Below the pieces are notes generated by a model. That model made no database searches. It saw only the letters and a list, made by a program, of their open reading frames with translations, and was not told where the DNA came from. A stretch of 27,684 nucleotides of DNA from Holophaga sp. (GTDB lineage: Bacteria; Acidobacteriota; Holophagae; Holophagales; Holophagaceae). A program made the translations under genes and the position numbers. Below, in pieces: positions 1 through 5,916 of the stretch. The stretch is taken from contig JARLGP010000016.1 in the NCBI GenBank assembly GCA_031292735.1, positions 1 to 27,684 of the forward strand, in the 5' to 3' direction. Numbering within the stretch: position 1 is the first letter of the stretch; each line of letters starts with the position of its first letter.

Positions 1-35
1 CCGGCGCGTATTGGGCCGGTTCATCCCGCTGACGG

Positions 36-95
36 GATTTCTGGAGCCCGGGGCGCACCTCATGAGATATCTGGTCGCCCCGGGCTCCAGAAATC
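36..95. repeat. 20-bp perfect inverted repeat
   Basis: Positions 36-55 and 76-95 are perfect reverse complements (20 of 20), separated by a 20-nt spacer. The arms are GC-rich and begin with GATTTCTGGAGC. Neither side has a T-tract, so it is not a canonical intrinsic terminator. It lies downstream of the minus-strand tRNA-Arg and could still act as a transcript-end hairpin, or it could be a palindromic repeat element. The structure is certain; its role is unknown. Confidence 0.8.
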
Positions 96-151
96 ACGGC
101 AGCGAACTGACGAACTGATTGGGGGGACCTGAACGCTTACGTTGATTTTTC

Positions 152-227
152 TGGTGGTCCCGGCGCGACTTGAACGCGCGACCTTCCGCTTAGGAGGCGG
201 ATGCTCTATCCACTGAGCTACGGGACC
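152..227 (-). tRNA. tRNA-Arg (anticodon CCU)
   Basis: The minus strand folds as a complete cloverleaf. The acceptor stem is GGTCCCG/CGGGACC, the D arm has GCTC/GAGC, the anticodon stem is TCCGC/GCGGA around the loop CTCCTAA, and the T arm is GCGCG/CGCGC with TTCAAGT. Anticodon CCT reads AGG, giving arginine. The 3' CCA is encoded in the DNA after discriminator A (positions 152-155 on the plus strand read TGGT). Confidence 0.96.
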
Positions 228-264
228 TGCGCCTGCGAGGCCCAGTGTAGCGTGGATCCCTGTG

Positions 265-1053
265 CTACCGGAAGTCGGCCCACTCCGGTTCGTTGCGGAA
301 GATCCAGCGATAGTAGTCCACGCCCTGCAACCGGGCCGCTGCCGCCTCGTCCACTACCACCTGGCAGTTGGGGTGCAGTTGGAGGGCCGAGGCGGTGACC
401 ATGGCGGTGATCGGGCCCTCCACCGCCCGGGTCAGGATCGCCGCCTTCTCCGCTCCGGTGGCCAGCAGAAGGCACCGGCGGGAATCCAGGATGGTGCCCA
501 CGCCCATGGTGATGGCACGTGCCGGGACCTGGCCGGGCTCGCCGCCGAACATGGGGGCGTTCTGCTGCCGGGTGGCGGGGGTCAGGGCCTTCTCCCGGGT
601 TCGGGACAGCAGGGCCGACAGGGGTTCGTTGAACCCGATGTGGCCGTCACTGCCCAGGCCCAGCAACTGCAGGTCGATGCCGCCGGCCTCGCGCAGCCTG
701 GCCTCGTAGCCACGGCTCTCGGCCCCCAGATCGGCGGCCATCCCGTCCGGCAGATGGGTGCGGGCGCCGACCAGGTTGACCAGGCGGAACAGGTGGGCTT
801 CCATGTAGCTCCGGTAGGACGCGGGGTGCTCGGCGGGGATCCCGATGTACTCGTCGAGGTTGAAGGTGCTGCACCGGGAGAAGTCCAGGCCCTCCTCACG
901 GTGCAAGGCCACCAGACCGGCATAGACCCGCTCCATGGTGCGCCCGGTGGCAAGCCCCAGCACGAGGTCGGGTTTGGCCCTGAGCTCCTTGGCGATGATC
1001 CGGGCCGCCAAAAGGGCGGCTTGCTGCGGGTCGGGGAGGATGATCACTTCCAT
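265..1053 (-). CDS. nagB: Glucosamine-6-phosphate deaminase
   Basis: Converts glucosamine 6-phosphate to fructose 6-phosphate and ammonia, linking amino-sugar catabolism to glycolysis in the cytosol. The 262-residue product is close to the 266 of E. coli NagB. Visible motifs are GLATGRT (33-39), NLDEYIG (65-71) and LGLGSDGHIGFNEP (131-144). Asp67, Asp136, His138 and Glu143 match E. coli catalytic positions 72, 141, 143 and 148 with a constant offset of five. The ATG at 1053 was chosen because the family N-terminus begins here. An in-frame GTG at 1101, four bases after the ferritin stop, would add 16 unconserved residues. No strong ribosome site precedes the ATG. It lies directly downstream of ferritin on the same strand and is probably co-transcribed with it. 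Confidence 0.93.
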   Translation of the reverse strand: MEVIILPDPQQAALLAARIIAKELRAKPDLVLGLATGRTMERVYAGLVALHREEGLDFSRCSTFNLDEYIGIPAEHPASYRSYMEAHLFRLVNLVGARTHLPDGMAADLGAESRGYEARLREAGGIDLQLLGLGSDGHIGFNEPLSALLSRTREKALTPATRQQNAPMFGGEPGQVPARAITMGVGTILDSRRCLLLATGAEKAAILTRAVEGPITAMVTASALQLHPNCQVVVDEAAAARLQGVDYYRWIFRNEPEWADFR

Positions 1054-1102
1054 GGGGCCACCGGGACCCCATTGTGGCACTGCTCCCCGGACTTCCTTCA
1101 CC

Positions 1103-1624
1103 TCAATAGGCGGCCGTGGGTTTCATCTTCTCGCCCCGAACCCGCTTGCTCATGCGGTGATCCAGGTACCAGATGGCCCCGCCCTGGTCGCCCACGGCCC
1201 GCAGATGCTCCAGGATGGCGGAGATGACGGACTCCTCGGCCACCTGCTCGGTAACATACCAGTGCAGGGTGATCTCGCTGGCGTAGTCCTTTTCCGAACG
1301 GGCGGTTTCGAACAGGCTGTGGATGGAGGCGGTGTTCTCCTGTTCATGGCTCAGGGCCAGTTCGAACAGCTGGATGACGCCCTCGAACCTTGCCGGCGGG
1401 GCGGCGATGGCCTTGAGCTCCAGGGTGCCGCCGCGTTCCAGGACGAAATCGAGCAGTTTCATGGCATGGGCGCTCTCCTCCTCGGCCTGGACCCGCAGCC
1501 AATGGGCGAAGCCCTTGTAGTTGCGGGCCTCGAGATGGGCGCTCATGGCCAGATAAAGCTGCGAAGAATACTGTTCCTTGTTGATCTGGGCGTTGAGGGC
1601 GGTCTGCATGGTGCTGCTGAGCAT
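1103..1624 (-). CDS. ftnA: Bacterial non-haem ferritin (FtnA type)
   Basis: Iron-storage protein expected to form a 24-subunit shell and oxidise Fe(II) at a diiron ferroxidase site. The 173 residues carry Glu17, Glu50, His53, Glu94, Gln127 and Glu130, the set of metal ligands known for E. coli FtnA at the same numbers. No central Met haem ligand typical of bacterioferritin is evident. The ATG at 1624 is preceded by AGGGAG at suitable spacing. It is the first gene of a two-gene minus-strand unit with nagB. The upstream interval (1625-1757) holds the distal direct-repeat copy of the toxin-antitoxin module, so that insertion would sit in front of this gene's promoter. Confidence 0.93.
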   Translation of the reverse strand: MLSSTMQTALNAQINKEQYSSQLYLAMSAHLEARNYKGFAHWLRVQAEEESAHAMKLLDFVLERGGTLELKAIAAPPARFEGVIQLFELALSHEQENTASIHSLFETARSEKDYASEITLHWYVTEQVAEESVISAILEHLRAVGDQGGAIWYLDHRMSKRVRGEKMKPTAAY

Positions 1625-1707
1625 GGCGGTCTCCCTGTGGGGCCGGGGATGGTGGGTCCGGCTCCGCTTGGTGAATGTCCAAAGGCCCGGACGGGTTCCT
1701 GGGCACG

Positions 1708-1751
1708 GTCAATTTTCCAGGATCGCCTTGCCCCGCTCCAGCCGGGCGCCC
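1708..1751 (-). repeat. 44-bp direct repeat, distal copy (flanks TA module)
   Basis: Matches 2929-2972 at 43 of 44 positions in the same orientation. On the minus strand it reads as the last 13 codons plus stop (ending AILEN) of the secreted-protein gene at 2930-3322. Here it is detached from any gene body and starts six bases after the RES toxin stop codon. The single difference is ATC versus ATT, synonymous for Ile. This suggests the copy derives from a functional allele of the gene end rather than from random drift. Confidence 0.9.
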
Positions 1752-1757
1752 GCGGGC

Positions 1758-2366
1758 CTACAAGGCCAGTTCCTTCCCGTCCCAAGCCATGACCACTTGA
1801 TGGTGATGTTTGAGGTCCCGCACGGTGTCGGTGCGGAATCCGACCACGCAGCTGCCCCCTGGGGCACGAAGGCTTGGATAGGCCAGGCCCCGCTCGGCAG
1901 GTTGATGGATCCGGGCAAAAGCCTGGGACGCGCCATAGCTGTTCCGGTCGAATTCGGCCCGGAGGTCGGCGCTGCGCAGGTCCAGGAATTCGCCTTCCAA
2001 CGTGCCTGAAAGCATCCGGAAATCGAGGCGGGTCGCGGCCGCGCGATCCCCCTTGAGGTAGCGGGATTGCCAGAAACGCACTTCTTCAAGCGCGGTTTCC
2101 GCCTCCAGGCCCACATAGATGGTGCCCCAGGTCCCATCGTTGAAACGACTGGGGGTGCCGCCAAGACTGTAGGCAAAGGCCGCCGCCACATAGACATTGG
2201 CGTGGCCGAAGGCCTGGATGCGCCTGTTGGTCTGGGATTCCAGGGCATTGAGCAGATCGTAATCCGCTGGGTCGGCCACCCGTGCCAACAGGTCGGCGGA
2301 GGGCACCCGCGTCGGGATGAGCCGCCATGCCTTGGCCCCCGACAGATCCACGTGCGGAAAACTCAT
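1758..2366 (-). CDS. RES-domain toxin of a type II toxin-antitoxin pair
   Basis: RES toxins paired with Xre/ParS-type antitoxins are known to degrade cellular NAD+ (for example MbcT and the Pseudomonas Res toxin). The 202-residue product shows the RES-fold landmarks: SRFND around residues 73-77, IYVGLEAETALEEV (83-96) with the conserved Glu region, and GLAYPSLRAPGGSCVVGF (160-177) with Ser172 at the conserved late serine. The ATG at 2366 overlaps the antitoxin stop as ATGA, so translation is probably coupled. An in-frame TTG six bases upstream is less likely. The stop falls six bases before a 44-bp direct repeat that bounds the module. Confidence 0.88.
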   Translation of the reverse strand: MSFPHVDLSGAKAWRLIPTRVPSADLLARVADPADYDLLNALESQTNRRIQAFGHANVYVAAAFAYSLGGTPSRFNDGTWGTIYVGLEAETALEEVRFWQSRYLKGDRAAATRLDFRMLSGTLEGEFLDLRSADLRAEFDRNSYGASQAFARIHQPAERGLAYPSLRAPGGSCVVGFRTDTVRDLKHHHQVVMAWDGKELAL

Positions 2367-2782
2367 CCCCAACCGCCCCGCCGGGCATCCAGGTGGCGAC
2401 GGACTTGAGCCAGACCTTCCATGGAGAACTGCATGAGAGTGAGCGGCGAATCTCCCATGAAAGGGTAATTGTCGTTGGGCAGATGGATCCAGCGATCCGC
2501 GATCTCATCCTCGGGACAGAGGATCGCCAGGGCCTTCCATATCCCCACCAGGTTCCCAAGCCGCTCGAGGGTATCGGGACCAAGTTTCACCGGGCCGTTT
2601 GCCGCCTTGCTCTTCCACGCGAAAAGGGTGCTGCGGACGGTCAGCCCCAGCAGGCGGATCTGATGTTCTTCCGTGAGCTTCCATATCTTGACGATCCTGA
2701 AGAAGGCCCGAAGCCCTGCACCCCCGAGATCGCCAGGAGAGGGAGTCGCTGTCGCTGCGGTTCGATCGTCAAGGTGCGGCAT
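2363..2782 (-). CDS. Xre/MbcA/ParS-type antitoxin
   Basis: Expected to bind and neutralise the downstream RES toxin and to repress the shared promoter. The 139-residue product has a helical N-terminal part (about residues 25-75) resembling the helix-turn-helix region of this family. Its C-terminal toxin-binding domain (DUF2384 type) has the pattern LERLGNLVGIWKAL, then DEIADRWIHLPND, then a segment on gene-dose and serine use (MGDSPLTLMQFSMEGL). Antitoxin-first order and the four-base overlap with the toxin gene are typical. The ATG at 2782 is preceded by GGGAGG at good spacing. A palindrome 24 bases upstream is a likely autoregulatory operator. Confidence 0.85.
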   Translation of the reverse strand: MPHLDDRTAATATPSPGDLGGAGLRAFFRIVKIWKLTEEHQIRLLGLTVRSTLFAWKSKAANGPVKLGPDTLERLGNLVGIWKALAILCPEDEIADRWIHLPNDNYPFMGDSPLTLMQFSMEGLAQVRRHLDARRGGWG

Positions 2783-2805
2783 GGGAGCCTCCCTGATCCA
2801 AGGTT

Positions 2806-2821
2806 AGTCCGTTATCGGACT
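2806..2821. promoter_or_regulatory. Palindromic operator candidate for the TA operon
   Basis: AGTCCG-TTAT-CGGACT is a perfect 6+6 dyad in the promoter region 24 bases before the antitoxin start. A further GGACT half-site lies in the AT-rich stretch at about 2847-2852. ParS/Xre antitoxins usually repress their own operon by binding such dyads. Binding here is inferred from position and symmetry only. Confidence 0.5.
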
Positions 2822-2928
2822 TTTCAAATCAAAAAAATCTTAATTTGGACTCCTCTGGAGGGTTGGGCGGACATTCCCTTTGGACCCCCGGATGCGCCCT
2901 GGCCTTCCCTTGGGGATGCAGATTGGCC

Positions 2929-2972
2929 GTCAATTTTCCAGAATCGCCTTGCCCCGCTCCAGCCGGGCGCCC
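2929..2972 (-). repeat. 44-bp direct repeat, gene-proximal copy
   Basis: This copy is the native 3' end of the gene at 2930-3322, including its TGA stop. The other copy is at 1708-1751. The span 1708-2928 (1221 bp, one repeat plus the TA operon) is what would be removed by recombination between the copies. Confidence 0.9.
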
Positions 2973-3322
2973 CACTCCAGGCCGAGGTCGGGATTGCGCA
3001 CCACCAGACGGTTGAAGCCCAGCGCCGTCACGGACCGGAACAACCCCGCATAGTCCCCCTTGCCGGTGAGGATGGGCTTGGCATGCCTGGGCTTTTTCAC
3101 GTCCCTGACCAGGACCACGGCGGTCAGCCCTCCGCCCTCCACGAGCACCCGCAGGGACTTGCCGCTCATCTCCATGCGCTGGTTGGTGATCCGCGCCCAA
3201 TCCTGGCGCGCCCCGCTCCGGTCCAGGACGGCCGCGTTCCCATCCATCTGCAGCGGCACGAAGGGATCCTGCGCGATGGCCCACACCGTGAGAAGCAGAC
3301 TCAGGAAATAAACGCGAACCAT
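2930..3322 (-). CDS. Small secreted protein of unknown function
   Basis: The 130-residue product begins with a clear export signal (MVRVYFLSLLLTVWAIAQ, cleavage likely after AIA or AQ). The mature part of about 112 residues has alternating hydrophobic strands and no motif I recognise. The ATG at 3322 was chosen over an upstream in-frame start because it sits at the signal peptide and follows GAGG at eight bases. A promoter-like pair lies just upstream. Its last 13 codons are duplicated on the far side of the adjacent toxin-antitoxin module, so this gene end appears to be the insertion point. Function cannot be assigned. Confidence 0.7.
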   Translation of the reverse strand: MVRVYFLSLLLTVWAIAQDPFVPLQMDGNAAVLDRSGARQDWARITNQRMEMSGKSLRVLVEGGGLTAVVLVRDVKKPRHAKPILTGKGDYAGLFRSVTALGFNRLVVRNPDLGLEWGARLERGKAILEN

Positions 3323-3341
3323 GGATTGCCTCGACTCTTTA

Positions 3342-3370
3342 ATACTAATGGAAACCATCTTTTTCGGCAA
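3342..3370 (-). promoter_or_regulatory. Sigma-70-like promoter for the secreted-protein gene
   Basis: On the minus strand, TTGCCG (3365-3370) and TAGTAT (3342-3347) are separated by exactly 17 bases. Each matches the -35/-10 consensus at four of six positions. The element lies in an AT-rich stretch 20 bases upstream of the start codon. Prediction from sequence only. Confidence 0.45.
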
Positions 3371-3460
3371 TGTTTTTTGATTTACACAAATAACAACTTG
3401 CACCCTGCCCGGCCTCCCCAACCCAGATCACCGCGCCGAAGAAGAGCCAGCAGGCCTTCT

Positions 3461-3610
3461 CTTATCGTTTTCCATCCCCGTCCATCCGGTTCATCCCCGT
3501 CGAGAAAAAGCCAATGGTAATGCCGGCGCACCGTTATTCTGCGCCTGGGCAACACCCATGGTTTTTGTTCGACGGGGATGAACCGGATGAACGGGGATGG
3601 AGGGGATAAG
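3461..3610. repeat. Long imperfect palindrome, copy 1 of an intergenic repeat family
   Basis: Arms 3461-3503 and 3569-3610 are near-perfect reverse complements over about 42 bases and are built from repeats of the unit CATCCCCGT/ATGAACGGGGATG. They enclose a 65-base loop with a smaller internal hairpin (GGCGCA/TGCGCC). It occupies most of the 343-base gap between the secreted-protein gene and the desaturase. No coding capacity is apparent. A related, more diverged copy lies at 27320-27463. Confidence 0.8.
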
Positions 3611-3665
3611 AACGTTGCGGCCGTACTTGGACCCACCTAACGAAAGAGATTAAGAGAACCCCGTA

Positions 3666-4811
3666 CTAGGCCACGAACGCCATCCGGCGCACGGCCAGGC
3701 GGGCCGCCTTCCACTCGCTCCAGGCCAGCCGGAACTCCTGCTGGCGCTGGGCCATGGCCGCCTTCCATTCGGCCCGGCGCTGGGCCCAGGCCTCCTGCCG
3801 GTGGGCCTTGCGCTCGATCGTGCGGCGGTCCCAGGCCTCCCGGTGCTCCTGCAGGGCCAGCAGGGCCTGGTCCAGGCGCTGGCGGGCGCTGGTCACCCGG
3901 GTGTTCAGCCGCTCCGCGGCCAGCGGCGGCGCCTTGGCCAGGCGCGCCAGCAGGGCCTTCTCCTCCATCTGGATCCGGGCGCGCCGGATCACGGGGCCGG
4001 GCACGGCGCGCAGGCCCCGGGCCAGGCCCACCCAGGCCATGGCCTTGATGGCCCATTTGGCCGGGTCCCACTGGTACCACTTCACCCCGTTGCGGTAGTC
4101 CCACTGCCACATGTGGTGGTAGTTGTGGTAGCCCTCGCCGTAGGTGAACGGGGCCAGGAACGCGTTGTCCCGGGCGGAGTTGGCGTCGGTGTACGGCTGG
4201 GTGCCATAGAAGTGGGCGGCGCTGTTGATGAAGAAGGTGGTGTGGTGGGTCACCACGATCCGCAGCAGCAGGCCGATGATCAGGTTGCCGGCGAGGTTGC
4301 CGGTCCAGATCCCCACCAGCAGGGGCAGCAGGGTGGCCGCACAGGCGCCGATGAGGAAATGGTGCCGGTGCTGCCAGCGCACCAGGGGGTCCTTCTCCAG
4401 GTCACCCACCCCGGTGATGGCCTGGGTGCGCTCTTCCATGACCCAGATCCAGTGGGCGTACCAGAAGCCCTTGCGGCTGTTGTAGGGGTCGTCGTTGCGG
4501 TCCACGTGCTGGTGGTGGATGCGGTGGTCGCTGGCCCACTGCAGGGCCGAATTCTCGAAGCTGGCGGCGCCCAGGCAAAGCAGGATCAGGCGCACCGGCC
4601 AGACCGCCCGGTAGGCCCGGTGGCTGAACAGGCGGTGATACCCGCAGGTCACCGACATGCCGATGGCGGCCACCATGACCAGGAACACCACCCACTCGCC
4701 CCAGTGGCGCAGGGAATGGGACAGTTCCAGCGGCACCAGGATCAGGGTCAACCCAAGGGTTCCCAGCAGAAAGGTGACGTTGAGAAGGCTCCAACGTTTT
4801 GAAATTGCCAC
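3666..4811 (-). CDS. Membrane acyl-CoA/fatty-acid desaturase with coiled-coil tail
   Basis: Predicted delta-9-type desaturase that inserts a cis double bond into acyl chains at a diiron centre in the inner membrane. Counting from the GTG start, the three histidine boxes are HRLFSH (59-64), HRIHHQH (96-102) and HNYHH (229-233). NSAAH precedes the last box, and several hydrophobic helices lie between them. The GTG at 4811 is preceded by GGGAG at six bases; upstream in-frame ATGs give an unconserved leader. The 381-residue protein is longer than simple bacterial homologues because residues of about 270-381 form a highly charged Arg/Glu/Ala/Gln-rich helix, probably a cytoplasmic coiled coil. The role of the tail is unknown. 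Confidence 0.9.
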   Translation of the reverse strand: MAISKRWSLLNVTFLLGTLGLTLILVPLELSHSLRHWGEWVVFLVMVAAIGMSVTCGYHRLFSHRAYRAVWPVRLILLCLGAASFENSALQWASDHRIHHQHVDRNDDPYNSRKGFWYAHWIWVMEERTQAITGVGDLEKDPLVRWQHRHHFLIGACAATLLPLLVGIWTGNLAGNLIIGLLLRIVVTHHTTFFINSAAHFYGTQPYTDANSARDNAFLAPFTYGEGYHNYHHMWQWDYRNGVKWYQWDPAKWAIKAMAWVGLARGLRAVPGPVIRRARIQMEEKALLARLAKAPPLAAERLNTRVTSARQRLDQALLALQEHREAWDRRTIERKAHRQEAWAQRRAEWKAAMAQRQQEFRLAWSEWKAARLAVRRMAFVA

Positions 4812-4964
4812 TTGTACTCCCAAAAAGGGCCGAACCCGGGCCGCCATGGACCGCATCCAGCAGTATCGGTTCGATGAACCCGCCAAGCGATGGCTTAAAT
4901 TTTTAATTACTGGTGTTTGCTTCCGGCGGTGGGGATCCGGTCCTTGTTTCTGGCCGCCCGCCGG

Positions 4965-5828
4965 TCAGCATCCCTGGCGGTCCATGATGCTGGCCACCCG
5001 GTATTGCCCGGTGGCATCCGGGTTGATCACGGTGATGCTGCCATCCTGGTGGGAGACATAGGCCCAGCCGGTGGCCGGGTCGCACAGGGTGCCGCCCGGG
5101 TCGGCGCCGATGGGCAGGGTGTTGAGCAGCTTCCAGCTGTGGCTGTCCAGGATCGCCATGATCCGGTTGGCGCCGGCCACGAACAGCCGCCCGCGCACCG
5201 GATCCAGGGCCAGCCCGGAAGGATCGGCCACGGCCGGCACCGGCACCCGCCGCAGGACCTTCAGCCGCCAGCAGTCCAGCACCAGCACCTCCCGGGTGTC
5301 CTTGAGGCTAACGAAGACGAAGCCGCGCCCGTCGGCCACCGCGGTGCCCGGGGTGCCGCCCAGGGCGATGGTCCCGGCCACGGCGCCGCCGAAGGCGTCG
5401 AAGGCGGTGGCGTTCCGCCCGCGCTGGTTGAACGCGAAGATCCGGCGCTGGGCGGGGTCGAACACCACCGCCTCCGGATTGCCCCCGGTGGTGCGCAGTT
5501 CCTTTTCCACCTGGAGGGTGTGCAGGTTGAACAGCGACAGGCTGTTGGACCGCCCGCTGCTGCAGATGCCGATCCCCAGGTCCTCGGCCAGGGCGACGCT
5601 GTGCGCTCCCCGGATCCCGGAGACCAGGCCCACCCGCCTGCCTTCCAGGTCCTGCACCAGCACCCCGTCGGGGTCCGGAAGGTAGGCCCGGCCCGCGCCG
5701 CTGTCCACCGCCTGCCGCTCCCAGAGCCCGGCCCCGCCGGCATGGAGCCGCAGCCAGCCGGGCACCGGCGGAACCCGGGCCCCGGCGTAGCCACCGACAA
5801 CCAGCAACAGGAAGGCCATGAATCGCAT
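4965..5828 (-). CDS. Exported YncE-like (YVTN) beta-propeller protein, possibly C-terminally short
   Basis: The product is 287 residues: a hydrophobic export signal (MRFMAFLLLVVGG onward) followed by regularly spaced propeller strands such as GNPEAVVFDPAQRRIFAF, DPSGLALDPVRGRLFVAG and DPGGTLCDPATGWAYVSH. Related exported propellers usually continue after the strand resembling GSITVINPD with a GARTMALDP-type blade. Here the frame stops shortly after (MDRQGC), and I found no continuation in the other frames. The ATG at 5828 is preceded by GGAG. It follows the efflux operon by 88 bases on the same strand and may be read through from it. Ligand and role are unknown. Confidence 0.75.
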   Translation of the reverse strand: MRFMAFLLLVVGGYAGARVPPVPGWLRLHAGGAGLWERQAVDSGAGRAYLPDPDGVLVQDLEGRRVGLVSGIRGAHSVALAEDLGIGICSSGRSNSLSLFNLHTLQVEKELRTTGGNPEAVVFDPAQRRIFAFNQRGRNATAFDAFGGAVAGTIALGGTPGTAVADGRGFVFVSLKDTREVLVLDCWRLKVLRRVPVPAVADPSGLALDPVRGRLFVAGANRIMAILDSHSWKLLNTLPIGADPGGTLCDPATGWAYVSHQDGSITVINPDATGQYRVASIMDRQGC

Positions 5829-5916
5829 CCAGACTCCGAGGGAACGCCGTCGAAGAGTATGACGAATTTCCGACCTCAAAAGTAGGATTTTCCTGCTGCC
5901 CCCGTGGGGGACGGGC

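Noticed and set aside
1709..2248. An open frame through the toxin gene ending in the same residues as the secreted protein
   Set aside because: The shared ending is only the direct repeat read in frame. The rest is an off-frame reading of the RES toxin.
5880..5916. Terminator after mdtC
   Set aside because: Short GC and AGGA/TCCT dyads are present, but stems are weak and the T-run is only four bases, so it was not listed as a feature.
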